The notes under the pieces were generated by a model, which was given only the letters and a program-made list of their open reading frames with translations, was not told where the DNA came from and searched no databases. Positions 24,551-33,517 of a stretch of 64,000 nt of DNA are shown here, one piece after another (position 1 is the stretch's first letter; the number at the start of each line of letters is the position of its first letter). The DNA is from Segatella copri (GTDB lineage Bacteria; Bacteroidota; Bacteroidia; Bacteroidales; Bacteroidaceae), in contig NZ_CP137557.1 of the NCBI RefSeq assembly GCF_019249655.2, positions 3,319,001 through 3,383,000 of the forward strand, written 5' to 3'. The position numbers were made by a program, and so were the translations under genes.

Positions 24551-27517
24551 TTATAGTCCTTGTGATATTTTGCTATACACTTGTTGGAAAACCCTTTCAT
24601 TGATGGCATTCTGGAAGTTCTTGTTGTCAAGATATTGACGGCAGAACTCGGTACTTTCACTCATCATCTTGATGACGATGCCCATCATGGAAGTGAATCC
24701 TTGCTTTTGTGCGGTTTCCTTGTTGCTGTTCTTCGCTGCATTAACAAAGTTCTGGTCAGCTTGCAAGCGGTTTGGAAGACTGTCTATCTGAACTTTCACA
24801 GCCTCAATGTTTTGCCAGTGAATGTCGTTGAACTGTTCAAGAATGTCACTGAGCTTAGCCATTTCTGGCTCTTTCTTTCCTCCTTTGCCTGTTCCCATTG
24901 GCATAGGGTCAACCTCCGTGTCCTTGTTTTCCAAATCTATCTTCCGTTCGCTCATCTTTGTCACTTGCAGTTGGTCGAGGTCAATACACTCCTCCAGACC
25001 ATCAGTGAAGTCCTCGCCTTTCAGTTTCGGCAGCTTATGTGCCAGCAACATATAATAGGTGTTGAGCATTTCCCATTCTTTGCTGCAATATGGCGTTACG
25101 GCTGCAATGAACGGATAATAGCGCAAGAATCCCTTAATGCTGCTCTTGCACTTGATTTGCGAGTTCTCGTCCAACAGCTTGAAACGCTCAACCGACTTGT
25201 TGATTATCGGGTCAAGCTGCTCACGCTCTACGCCGTTCCAATATTTGGTGTTCAAGTCACGCACCTCTTCCTCTGTATAGATGTTATATTTCTCTATCTC
25301 GTCTGTTTGGTCGTTGAGCTTGTTTGGGTCGGCTTCATCCGACAGAATTGTTGTCTTGTAAAACCGCTGGAATGACATTTGTATCTTGTCAGTATCGTTG
25401 TAGAAGTCGAGCACGAATGTATCTCTTTTCAGCGGATGGCAACGGTTCAAGCGTGACAGGGTTTGCACTGCTGCCACGTCCGAGAGTTCCTTGTCAACGT
25501 ACATGGAATGCAACAAAGGTTGGTCGTAGCCAGTCTGGAACTTGTCGGCAACTACCAATATTCTATATGGGTCTTCACCCATGTTCTCCTCTATGTCCTT
25601 TGAGGGGAAGCCATTGATGTCGGCTTCCGTCACCTGTTTGCCGTTCCATTCCTTGCTTCCCGAAAATGCCACGATAGCACGGTATGGACTTTTGCGTTCC
25701 TTCAGCAAAGTCTCAATCTCATAGTAAAAACTAATGGCTCTCAATATGCTACTGGTCACTACCATCGCCCTTGCCTGTCCGCCAATTTTCCCTTTGTCCA
25801 ATACAGCCGTATGGAAATGGTTGACAATGATTGCTGCTTTCTGCCTTATCGTCTCGGGACGGCTTTCCACATACGCACGGATTTTCTTCTGAGCCTCCTT
25901 TTGGTCAAACTCGGGGTCGCCATTTACGGTCTTAATCACTTTGAAGAAGCTGGCGTATGTCGTGTAGTTCTTCAACACATCCATAATGAAACCTTCTTCT
26001 ATGGCTTGCTTCATTGTATATTCATGAAACGGCAGATATTGCACCTTGCCGTCTGGCTGTGGACATGGTGTACCGAACATTTGCAAAGTCTTTGGCTTTG
26101 GTGTTGCCGTGAATGCGTAGTAGTTGGCATTCTTCACCATCTTGCGACCCTCGATTATTGCGTTGAGCTTGTCTTCAAGGTCGTCCTCGTTCTTTGCTAC
26201 GTTTCCCGACAGGGCAATATTCATCTTGGCAGATAGCGAACCGTTCTGACTGCTGTGTGCCTCATCAATGATAATGCCGAAGTGCTTGTTTTTCAACTCC
26301 GAGCCTATAGCTTCGAGTATATATGGGAACTTATGCACGATGGTAATGATAATCTTCTTGCCGTCCTGCAAGGCATCCTTCAATGTCTGCGAAGAGTCTG
26401 CCCAGTCCACAAGATTAGACAATCGCTTGAAGGAGTTGATGTTGTCTCGAATCTGGGTATCAAGATTTACGCGGTCGGTCACAACTATCACCGTGTCTAA
26501 TATAGGGGTAGTGCCGTCAAGCAATCCCACAAGCTGGTAGGCAAGCCACGTGATGGAATTACTCTTGCCACTTCCTGCCGAGTGTTGGATGAGGAATTTA
26601 TGTCCGACACCACCTTCACGAGTGGCTTTGAGAAGCTGACGAACACAGTCGAGCTGATGGTAGCGAGGCCAAATGATGCTCTCTATTGTCTTCTTTTCTT
26701 TTTTGCCAGTCTTCTTGTTCTTTACTTCTTTCTCCTTAAAAGTGATTTGGGCGTAGTTCTCCAAGATGTCAGAGAGAGAACGTTTACCAAGAACATCCTC
26801 CCACAGGTAAGCTGTACGCACTCCATTTGGGCTAACAGGATTCCCTGCACCGCCATTCACGCCTTTGTTGAATGGCAAGAACCATGAGGCGTTGCCTTTC
26901 AGCTCCGTACACATCATGATGTCGTCATCGTCCACGGCAAAATGTACGGCGCAACGGCGTTTCTGCAAAATTAGTGCCGTCGGGTCTGCTTTCGGGTCTC
27001 TATCTTCCTTATATTGCTTGATGGCGTTTTCCACGGTCTGCCCTGTATAATGGTTTTTCAGCTCCATAGTCATGATTGGCAGACCGTTCAATGAAATGTA
27101 CACGTCAATGCTATCCGTTTTCTCCTTGCTGTAATAGAGCTGACGGGTTACGCAGAATATATTCTTGTCGTAGTATTGCTGTGCAGTTGGGTTGAGTGCC
27201 GATGGAGTTGGATAATACATATCAAATATCTCGGATATGTACTTGAAACCCTTGCGCAGCACGTCTGTCACACCACGCTTGCTTAGGGCTGCACTGAGCC
27301 TACTGAAAAACTTGTGTTCTTCAGTAGGAGAAGTGAAACACGCCGTGTTCTCCACCTTTTCTTTTTGTGTAGAGAGGATGAATCGTTTCACTCGTTCCGT
27401 GTCCAAGCCAAACTCCTTGTTGTAGTCGCTTGATACGCCTTCCTCATAACCTTGGTGGTCACGAAGATAGCTGACGAGAATTGTTTCGAGTTCCTTCTCT
27501 GATATGTCTGTTGGCAT
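24551..27517 (-). CDS. hsdR: Type I restriction enzyme, R subunit
   Basis: The protein is 988 aa, a normal HsdR length. N-terminal nuclease domain of the PD-(D/E)xK type (DSIDVYISLNGLPIMTMELKNHYTGQ). Superfamily 2 motor: Walker A HSAGSGKSNS near residue 309, DEAHSSQ near 418, TATPKPKT, and VADKFQTGYDQPLL for later motifs. The C-terminal helical region binds the methylase complex. It translocates and cuts DNA lacking the host methylation. It is the last core gene of the locus hsdM, hsdS, three small genes, hsdR. The sequence looks intact. Confidence 0.95.
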   Translation of the reverse strand: MPTDISEKELETILVSYLRDHQGYEEGVSSDYNKEFGLDTERVKRFILSTQKEKVENTACFTSPTEEHKFFSRLSAALSKRGVTDVLRKGFKYISEIFDMYYPTPSALNPTAQQYYDKNIFCVTRQLYYSKEKTDSIDVYISLNGLPIMTMELKNHYTGQTVENAIKQYKEDRDPKADPTALILQKRRCAVHFAVDDDDIMMCTELKGNASWFLPFNKGVNGGAGNPVSPNGVRTAYLWEDVLGKRSLSDILENYAQITFKEKEVKNKKTGKKEKKTIESIIWPRYHQLDCVRQLLKATREGGVGHKFLIQHSAGSGKSNSITWLAYQLVGLLDGTTPILDTVIVVTDRVNLDTQIRDNINSFKRLSNLVDWADSSQTLKDALQDGKKIIITIVHKFPYILEAIGSELKNKHFGIIIDEAHSSQNGSLSAKMNIALSGNVAKNEDDLEDKLNAIIEGRKMVKNANYYAFTATPKPKTLQMFGTPCPQPDGKVQYLPFHEYTMKQAIEEGFIMDVLKNYTTYASFFKVIKTVNGDPEFDQKEAQKKIRAYVESRPETIRQKAAIIVNHFHTAVLDKGKIGGQARAMVVTSSILRAISFYYEIETLLKERKSPYRAIVAFSGSKEWNGKQVTEADINGFPSKDIEENMGEDPYRILVVADKFQTGYDQPLLHSMYVDKELSDVAAVQTLSRLNRCHPLKRDTFVLDFYNDTDKIQMSFQRFYKTTILSDEADPNKLNDQTDEIEKYNIYTEEEVRDLNTKYWNGVEREQLDPIINKSVERFKLLDENSQIKCKSSIKGFLRYYPFIAAVTPYCSKEWEMLNTYYMLLAHKLPKLKGEDFTDGLEECIDLDQLQVTKMSERKIDLENKDTEVDPMPMGTGKGGKKEPEMAKLSDILEQFNDIHWQNIEAVKVQIDSLPNRLQADQNFVNAAKNSNKETAQKQGFTSMMGIVIKMMSESTEFCRQYLDNKNFQNAINERVFQQVYSKISQGL

Positions 27518-27528
27518 ACGCTTTCAAT

Positions 27529-27747
27529 TTAAAATTCTTTCTTCAGCTCATTGTATAAGTCCACTGGTCCCAAGTGCCAGTATTGGGTACTTTCGGTGGA
27601 TAGCTTCTTATAGAGTTTTGAGCGATATATACGGTTGATGGCTTCCGTAAGGCTTATGCCCTTGTCTTCTGAGAGCCAAGGGGCAAGCCATCCTATCTTT
27701 AATGGCAGCAACATATACAGGTTGTCCTGTGTTATCTTTGCACTCAT
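27529..27747 (-). CDS. Small protein of the DUF3990 cassette, function unknown
   Basis: The protein is 72 aa with a helical pattern (MLLPLKIGWLAPWLSEDKGISLTEA...YRSKLYKKLSTE) and a YNELKKEF tail. The start overlaps the stop of the DUF3990 gene by 4 nt, and hsdR follows 11 nt after its stop. Size, coupling and position resemble an antitoxin or accessory of the DUF3990 protein, but I do not recognise the family and no DNA-binding motif is evident. Confidence 0.7.
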   Translation of the reverse strand: MSAKITQDNLYMLLPLKIGWLAPWLSEDKGISLTEAINRIYRSKLYKKLSTESTQYWHLGPVDLYNELKKEF

Positions 27748-28232
27748 ATCTTGATGATTTTTGATTCTACAAATTTAATGGCTTGCAGCGACTTCTCCGT
27801 ATGGAAAAGATACTGGTCAACCAATTTATATGTCTTTAATTCTTGAATGAGAGTAGGCATACTGATGATGCCACCTTCATAGAGTGTGAACTGAGTATAA
27901 ACGCTATCATCTGCCACAGGACCATACACAATGTCGTAGTCGTGGCAGAACTCCCTCTCGGTACGATTTTTCATTACGAAATTCACCCATTCCTCTGTTG
28001 GTTTCTTGAAGAAGAGTGATTTCATATCTTTTATTACGTCGTCATCCAACTCATAGACATTCACGTAACCGACAGATACTCCTTTGTCTTTCATTCTTCG
28101 CTCTACCCATTTCTTAGCCTGTTCGTAAGAAGTGGTTGTGTAGAAGCCAGAGCCATAGTCAAGAGAACGGTTTGGCTGACGTATCTCTGGACTCTTAACT
28201 TCCTCAATACTTCCATGATATACTTTGCTCAT
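27744..28232 (-). CDS. DUF3990 protein, ADP-ribosyltransferase-like
   Basis: The protein is 162 aa. It begins with VYHGSIEEVKSPEI and continues with LDYGSGFYTTTSYEQAKKWVERR. The YHGS and GSGFYTT elements match the NAD-binding motifs of the ADP-ribosyltransferase-like fold in DUF3990. The candidate third catalytic residue is in the YTQFTLYEGG region. Family knowledge gives NAD-dependent modification of an unknown target. Upstream it overlaps DUF3791 by 4 nt and downstream the 72-aa gene by 4 nt. Coupling with two tiny genes suggests a toxin with partners (inference). Confidence 0.75.
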   Translation of the reverse strand: MSKVYHGSIEEVKSPEIRQPNRSLDYGSGFYTTTSYEQAKKWVERRMKDKGVSVGYVNVYELDDDVIKDMKSLFFKKPTEEWVNFVMKNRTEREFCHDYDIVYGPVADDSVYTQFTLYEGGIISMPTLIQELKTYKLVDQYLFHTEKSLQAIKFVESKIIKI

Positions 28233-28444
28233 TTTCTTCTTTCGTTTATCATTTTGTCAATTTCTTCAACCAGCCACTGACCGCCTTGTGTATGGAGTAC
28301 ATCGTAGAACTCGCAGAAATGCTCTGCAATGCCATATTGCTCAAACAAATTCACCACATCTTCAGCAGCCATACTCTTTGCCTTTGCGTATTGCTCTATA
28401 CAGAACGATACAAACATTGCTCTGTCTTGCTGTTCCTTGTTCAT
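28229..28444 (-). CDS. DUF3791 small protein
   Basis: The protein is 71 aa from the ATG at 28444, whose ATGA overlaps the hsdS stop (28441-28443). MFVSFCIEQYAKAKSMAAEDVV, LFEQYGIAEHFCEFYDVLHTQGG and WLVEEIDKMI match DUF3791, a family that commonly neighbours DUF3990. Translational coupling to hsdS makes its level depend on ribosomes finishing hsdS, in either phase. Probably an antitoxin or regulator of the DUF3990 protein (inference). Confidence 0.75.
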   Translation of the reverse strand: MNKEQQDRAMFVSFCIEQYAKAKSMAAEDVVNLFEQYGIAEHFCEFYDVLHTQGGQWLVEEIDKMINERRK

Positions 28445-29175
28445 TGTTGTTCTCCTTTCTGTGGCTTTGCCACACATATCTGTCCTGTCACTACATCACT
28501 TATCAAACGTTGTTTGAACTCTTTGAGATAATCTATCTCCGCTTGGAGGTCAGCCATACAACTGTCAATTTTAGAGAGCTTGGCTTCTATGTAATCAACA
28601 ATGGCTTGCTGCTCAGAAGCAGGAGGTAGCATTATACTATTGTTCCTCAACATGTCGTAATTGATGTTCTGTCCTTCTCGTATTCCAGTAACACATGTTT
28701 TTAAAAGTCCTATAAAAGGATGTGATTTGAAAAGGTATTTAACATAGAGCGGATTTATATCTCTGGATGGCATCAATACCGTATAGGCTGCGCTAATAAT
28801 TCCTTGGTAATGTGCATATTCTATACCTCCTTGGAACGAGCGCAAACTTATGACAAAGTCTCCTTTTTTTACCAGCTTCAATCCATCAAGTCCTTTGTTT
28901 ACAACGACAACTCTATTCTCATACATACTTTGGGGTATCACCCCGTATTTCTGAGTCGCACAAAGTACAGGCTCGTTAGGAAATCCTTTTTCCGAACGCT
29001 CCTTAAACAAAAATTTTATCTTGCGAATTTCCCAATGCTCAGGAATCATGCCAATCCAAGGTATGCCCGAATCTTTCATACGAACATTCGGGTTCAAACC
29101 TTTTGTGACGACATTTGCAATCTCTGATTGCTTTAAACTGTCAAGCAGCTCTCTCTCTCTCTCTTGCGGAAACAT
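28441..29175 (-). CDS. hsdS: Type I specificity subunit, second half (out of frame with first half)
   Basis: About 244 aa from the ATG at 29175; the open frame reaches 29184. It holds the central conserved region (ERERELLDSLKQSEIANVV), then DSGIPWIGMIPEHWEIRKIKF, one target recognition domain, and the distal coiled coil (SEQQAIVDYIEAKLSKIDSC). It is in a different frame from the upstream half. The two join across an (AG)8 tract: one more AG unit, or two fewer, would give a continuous 426-aa HsdS. In the present phase this half may be made only from the internal start. Confidence 0.9.
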   Translation of the reverse strand: MFPQERERELLDSLKQSEIANVVTKGLNPNVRMKDSGIPWIGMIPEHWEIRKIKFLFKERSEKGFPNEPVLCATQKYGVIPQSMYENRVVVVNKGLDGLKLVKKGDFVISLRSFQGGIEYAHYQGIISAAYTVLMPSRDINPLYVKYLFKSHPFIGLLKTCVTGIREGQNINYDMLRNNSIMLPPASEQQAIVDYIEAKLSKIDSCMADLQAEIDYLKEFKQRLISDVVTGQICVAKPQKGEQQ

Positions 29176-29719
29176 ATTGCTCAATTTTGAGGGTTTTGTC
29201 TTTCAAATAGTCAACTATGACTTGTTGCTCGGAAAACGGAAGAATAACAAAATCCGTATTCTTCAGCTCGTCTTGATTGATTTTTGGCATTTTCACTCTG
29301 TCTGCAACTATATTTTTGACAGAAGAGAGGAATGCTTCTGAAAGCATATAATACATTACATATTCTGTGTTTTCGATTGTACTTATAGGGTACATGTCGG
29401 CACTGCACAAGCCATCGTATGGAGCAATGGTCACTTTATTCAACAATGGACGTATCTTAGAGTAAAGAATCTGTCCCTTGTAAAATCTGTGATTGTCGCT
29501 GTCAACCTTGGCTTCTTCCACAGTTCTTGTCTTGATAATTTTCCCCGAATTCTTTTCAATAGAGTCGGGAGAAATTTGGAACATAGTCAAGTTTTCGGAA
29601 GGACGCACAAGGTTGCATTGCACTTTGGCTATTCGTCTGAACGGCACACAACTCCAATGGCTCGGAATTTTTCCAATCCATCCCACACCGCTGTCCTTAT
29701 ATGATTCATATTTTTTCAT
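29141..29719 (-). CDS. hsdS: Type I specificity subunit, first half
   Basis: 192 aa from ATG 29719 (MKKYESYKDSGVGWIGKIP). One target recognition domain is followed by a coiled coil (SEQQVIVDYLKDKTLKIEQ). The frame enters the AG tract and ends in ARERERAA and a stop at 29141. In the other phase the same residues would continue as ARERERELLDSLKQ. Specificity subunits normally have two recognition domains of this kind; a single half can in some systems form homodimers that recognise a palindromic site. It follows hsdM by 20 nt. Confidence 0.9.
   Translation of the reverse strand: MKKYESYKDSGVGWIGKIPSHWSCVPFRRIAKVQCNLVRPSENLTMFQISPDSIEKNSGKIIKTRTVEEAKVDSDNHRFYKGQILYSKIRPLLNKVTIAPYDGLCSADMYPISTIENTEYVMYYMLSEAFLSSVKNIVADRVKMPKINQDELKNTDFVILPFSEQQVIVDYLKDKTLKIEQYVSARERERAA
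29149..29164 (-). repeat. (AG)8 simple sequence repeat in hsdS, predicted phase-variation tract
   Basis: Eight AG units on the coding strand in the central conserved region of hsdS. With eight units the halves are out of frame; unit numbers divisible by three (6, 9, 12) give a full-length protein. Dinucleotide tracts of this kind can change by slipped-strand mispairing. Confidence 0.9.
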
Positions 29720-29738
29720 ACACAAATACCATTAACGG

Positions 29739-31832
29739 TTAGACGTTTAAAATATCTTTAAGTACGCCTTTCAGTCTGCACTCTATGCCGTTGATATCGG
29801 TTGTGATGTCGGCAATAGTGCGCAGTTCTACAGGCTTGTAAAAGTACTTGGTGAACGACAACTCATAGCCAACAACCACATTTGCAGCATCGTAGAACGC
29901 ATCGGGCGCATACGGCAGCACTTCCTTTTCCATGAAGGCATCAATGCCTCCAGGGTAGAGGAGCGGCACTTGCTCTGTGTCACGCAATGAAGGGTCTGTC
30001 ACGACCGCACTGTCACGCTTTGTCGGCTTAGTGAAGCAAACATCAGCCTTGTCATTGTGCTTGCTGAGATACTGGCGCACCAGTTTCACCTTTGACGCTG
30101 GCACTTTCACTCTCATCTGTTCCAACATCAAGAACAATGCAAAATCACCCACGGTATGACCGCCCAAATTTTCTTTCCATGCCTCAACCACTCGCTGCAA
30201 AAGTTCCACATCGCCCTTGTTTTTCAAGTCGGGCAGTGCGATTTCGTCAAGGTTCTCATAAACAAGGCGAAGAGGTCTCTCCACGGTCACGCTATAGTAG
30301 CCAAATTCCTTATTCGGGAAGATCTTGCTTTTCTTTGTTTCTTTGAAGTCGAGTAGCATCTTGACAATTTCGTTGCGGTCCGCTTCGTTAGTCTCGCAGT
30401 TCTTCTTACCAAGGTTCTTGCGCAACGGAGACTTGATGTCGGTTGCATCAATCAACTGCACATATCCTTTGCGGCGTTCCTCCTTGCGGTTGGTTACTAT
30501 CCAGATGTATGTGCCGATACCTGTATTGTAAAAGTCGTTTTCAGGCATGGCTACGATAGCCTCCAGCATGTCGTTCTCGATGATGTACTGGCGCAAGTTG
30601 CTTGCTCCGCTTCCTGCATTGCCCGTAAAAAGTGAGGAACCATTATGCACCTCCACGATTCTCGTACCCATTTCCGTGTCATCCACCATTCGGCTGAGAT
30701 TGTTGGCAAGGAACAGCATCTGGCAGTCGCCGATGTCGGGCAAGAAAGTTATCTCCTTGCGGTTCTCACCATTGCCTATAGCGATATTAAAGCGAGAGTC
30801 CGTAAACTTTGCCTTTTCTGTTTCCTTCAATCCACGTTTCTTCAAGTCCTCTTTCCACGGAGTACCGAAAGGGGGATTGGAGATGCAGAAATCGTATGTT
30901 TCTCCAGCATGACCGTCACGAGAAACAGTGGAGTCGAAAGCGATATACTCTCGTTCCTCACCAGCGTAGTTGTATTGGAACGACTTGATATGTCCCGAAA
31001 TCATAAGGTCTGCCTTGCAAGTGGCATAAGTGTCTGGCAATAGTTCTTGTCCGTAAATGTTGATTGCCACATCTTTTCCCTGTTCCTTGCCAATCTGCTT
31101 GATGCGCTCTTGCGCAATGGTGAGTATTCCGCCAGTGCCACATGCTCCGTCATACACGCTGTATGTCGTAGCCTTGATTTTGTCGGCAACAGGAAGCACG
31201 GCGAGGTCGGCAAGCAGCTTCACGTAGTCTCTTGGTGTGAAATGTTCACCAGCCTCTGTCACGTTGTTCTCCTCGTTGAAACGTCGCAGGAGTTCCTCAA
31301 ACATCATTCCCACTGTGTGGTTGTCAAGAGCAGGATGCAAGAGATTGCCCTCGCCGTCAAAGACAGGCTTTGAGCTGAGGTTTATTTTGTCGGACGTGAA
31401 TTTCTCGATGATACTTCCCAAACGTTCCGCTTCCGTGAGGTTGTCAACAACCTGTCGAAGATGCAGCTTTTCGATGATGTCGAGCACATCCTTACTATAG
31501 CCGTTCAGATATTCAATGAAGTTCATTTTAAGGCGAAGAGGGTCTATCTCGCTTTTCAAAGTCTTCATCGTAAACTTGGAGGTGTTGTAGAATGGGTAGC
31601 CAGTAATGTCATACAACACTGGCGCTTGGTTTTCTATCTTGTTTTTGTCAAGTTGTTCTTTCATCTGTATAACAGCATCCTTTGTCGGTTCGAGCAGCAC
31701 GTCAATGCGGCGCAACACCAACATAGGCAGAATGACCTTCTTGTAATCGCCTTTGTTGAAAGCGTTCACAAGTACGTCATTGGCTATGTTCCAGATAAAC
31801 GAGAACAAAAAGTTATATTGTGACTGTTCCAT
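29739..31832 (-). CDS. hsdM: Type I DNA methyltransferase, M subunit
   Basis: The protein is 697 aa from ATG 31832; the frame extends upstream but the N-terminal MEQSQYNFLF is the natural start. An N-terminal helical domain (IANDVLVNAFNKGDYKKVILPMLVLRRID) precedes the N6-adenine methylase core: EHFTPRDYVKLL, YDGACGTGGIL (AdoMet motif I) and NPPFG from residue 319 (catalytic motif IV). It adds methyl groups to adenine at the site chosen by HsdS. It follows the XRE regulator by 13 nt and is first of the restriction genes. Confidence 0.95.
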   Translation of the reverse strand: MEQSQYNFLFSFIWNIANDVLVNAFNKGDYKKVILPMLVLRRIDVLLEPTKDAVIQMKEQLDKNKIENQAPVLYDITGYPFYNTSKFTMKTLKSEIDPLRLKMNFIEYLNGYSKDVLDIIEKLHLRQVVDNLTEAERLGSIIEKFTSDKINLSSKPVFDGEGNLLHPALDNHTVGMMFEELLRRFNEENNVTEAGEHFTPRDYVKLLADLAVLPVADKIKATTYSVYDGACGTGGILTIAQERIKQIGKEQGKDVAINIYGQELLPDTYATCKADLMISGHIKSFQYNYAGEEREYIAFDSTVSRDGHAGETYDFCISNPPFGTPWKEDLKKRGLKETEKAKFTDSRFNIAIGNGENRKEITFLPDIGDCQMLFLANNLSRMVDDTEMGTRIVEVHNGSSLFTGNAGSGASNLRQYIIENDMLEAIVAMPENDFYNTGIGTYIWIVTNRKEERRKGYVQLIDATDIKSPLRKNLGKKNCETNEADRNEIVKMLLDFKETKKSKIFPNKEFGYYSVTVERPLRLVYENLDEIALPDLKNKGDVELLQRVVEAWKENLGGHTVGDFALFLMLEQMRVKVPASKVKLVRQYLSKHNDKADVCFTKPTKRDSAVVTDPSLRDTEQVPLLYPGGIDAFMEKEVLPYAPDAFYDAANVVVGYELSFTKYFYKPVELRTIADITTDINGIECRLKGVLKDILNV

Positions 31833-31845
31833 TATGTTTTGTCTT

Positions 31846-32058
31846 TTATTTAGCACTACGTTCTTTCTCGTCCGAGATAAGTTCCTTCATATCCACAGAC
31901 AATATTTGTGCAATTTCAAGAAGCGTTGTAAGGTTTGGTTGGGTACGATTGCACACATAGGCATTGACCGTACTAAAACTCTTGCCCATTTTCTTGGAAA
32001 GCCAAGTTTGGCTTATACCTTTCTCCTCTAAAACTGCCTTTATGCGATTTAACTTCAT
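31846..32058 (-). CDS. XRE-family regulator of the restriction locus
   Basis: The protein is 70 aa, almost entirely a helix-turn-helix: KAVLEEKGISQTWLSKKMGKS, then FSTVNAYVCNRTQPNLTTL. Size and position directly upstream of hsdM fit a controller protein that delays restriction on entry into a new host. A -7 element TATTTTTG lies upstream at 32081-32088. Confidence 0.85.
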   Translation of the reverse strand: MKLNRIKAVLEEKGISQTWLSKKMGKSFSTVNAYVCNRTQPNLTTLLEIAQILSVDMKELISDEKERSAK

Positions 32059-32080
32059 ATTTTTATTGCATTTTACCCTA

Positions 32081-32088
32081 CAAAAATA
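32081..32088 (-). promoter_or_regulatory. -7 element upstream of the XRE-hsd operon
   Basis: TATTTTTG on the minus strand, 23 nt before the XRE start. No TTG lies at the ideal spacing, so it may depend on the regulator. Confidence 0.45.
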
Positions 32089-32482
32089 ATAATTTATTGC
32101 GATAATCTATCATAAATAGGCAAAATTTTAGCATTTTATAAGGTGATTTTAGTCGAAGATGCTACAAATCCCACTTTTTATGCTTATTTTTGAAACTTTA
32201 TGGTTCTGTTTTTAGGTCTTGACTTGAAAGCAATGTCGTAATTTACAAAAGAGATAGACAATCAATGTTCACCTCTTAAAAATATGTAAATTAAGAGCAA
32301 AAAAGATAGTTTCTCAGATTTTAGATTTATCTTTGCACTCGTAAACAAAGCGTTCTTTGTATATTGCAAAGTTGTGAAAGAAAAAGAATATAGCTCGTTT
32401 CTAAATCGTTAGCAGTTACATTCTTCAAGGCACTTAACTCGTTGATATTCAATTAATAAAAGATTTTACTGTGACTCAAACA
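32089..32482. other. Right end of the IME, no gene
   Basis: About 394 bp, AT-rich. It holds a plus-strand -7-like element TATCTTTG near 32328-32335, a short hairpin ACAAAG/CTTTGT near 32344-32359, and CGTTAGCAGTTAC at 32407-32419, resembling a sequence at the left end. The junction with the split ICE integrase is at about 32482. Confidence 0.5.
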
Positions 32483-33517
32483 ATGCCAGGACAGCGGCTT
32501 GGTGATACCACATTTTTTGCCCAGTCTTTTGAGCGAATCCATACAACTTTGGTAGTTGGGTACTGGAAACACCCTGCCGTCTTCACACAATCCACGGTAT
32601 TTTTCCATAATTTGCTTGGGATAGTCAAGCAACTTGATGTTGGCTTCCGTTCCAGTCTTCTGTCGATGGATAACAATCCATTCACCTTCATCGAAAAATT
32701 CCTTGATGTTCTCTTCCTTCAAGTTGTACAGATCAATGAAAGCGAGACCTGTAAAACAACAGAACAGGAACAAGTCACGCACCATGCTCATCTTCTTTCT
32801 TGTGATAGGTGTCTCCATCAACAGGTGAATCTCTTCTTTGCTCAGAAACTCTCTTGTGGTCTCTTCTTCCTTGTACTCATATCGTCTGAATGGGTCTTTT
32901 ACGAGCCATTCATTATCTATGGCACGGAATACCATTGCACGGAGATTGCGGACAAACACCATTGCAGAATTGATTTTCAGATGCTTGTCGGTTCTGAGAA
33001 AAGTCTCGTAGTCCGTGATAAAAGGCAGCGACAACTCTTTCAGAGCAATATCCTTCACATGGTAATGCGCCTGCAAGAACTCGCCCACATAGGCACACCC
33101 GATTCTATACTTCGTGTATGTACTCAAAGATTTCATGCCAGCCTTATATTGCTTTTCCATTTCATCACGGCTTTGGGAATAGACTTTCATCAGTGTATGG
33201 CAACGATACTCCAAGCCAAGAAAGGCGTTCTTCACCTTGTCGGCAGTGACGAAGTTGTCCCTGTCCATAATCTCCTGATAATGCTTGCTGATACTCACAC
33301 GCATCTTGTCCAATTTACGGTTCACCTCCAAAGCCTGCATACTCTTACCTATCATGCGTCCGCCCTTGGTGTCCCACAAATCAGAATTGGCAGTTGTCTT
33401 GCAACTGAACTGCGCCTGTGTTCCGTCCACTGTGATACGTCCCATAACTGGAACAGTACCATCTTTCTTTACTACCTGTCTTTTGAGGTAGAAGATAATT
33501 GAAAATGTACTCTTCAT
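32483..33517 (-). pseudogene. N-terminal fragment of the ICE tyrosine integrase
   Basis: 345 codons from ATG 33517 (MKSTFSIIFYLKRQ) with arm-binding and core-binding domains and the first part of the catalytic domain (CFTGLAFIDLYNL, IHRQKTGTEANI, ITKPLSWH). After Trp-His the frame runs into unrelated sequence and stops at 32453. The lost piece, from I-A-R-H to the nucleophile Tyr, is at 14636-14878. An in-frame start 8 codons upstream is also possible. Confidence 0.85.

Larger units (their letters stand above)
14876..32482. mobile_element. Integrative mobilizable element inserted in the ICE integrase
   Basis: The two halves of a tyrosine integrase flank about 17.6 kb that contains, from the left, two tyrosine recombinases, a RhuM-like gene, two HTH genes, DUF3408, an oriT candidate, MobC- and MobB-like genes and cargo (NERD protein, small secreted proteins, type I restriction). 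There are mobilization genes but no mating-pair genes, which defines an IME. Possible integrase arm motifs resembling CGTTAGC-GT-AGTTAC occur near both ends (around 15018 and 32407). The edges are placed to within a few bases; the overlap sequence was not resolved. Confidence 0.75.

Noticed and set aside
29149..29164. hsdS as an ordinary pseudogene
   Set aside because: The frame break lies exactly in an AG repeat in the conserved central region and both halves are otherwise perfect, which fits phase variation better than decay. A read error in the tract remains possible.
32471..33502. 343-codon plus-strand frame
   Set aside because: It mirrors the integrase fragment; the integrase frame has conserved domains and this one has none.
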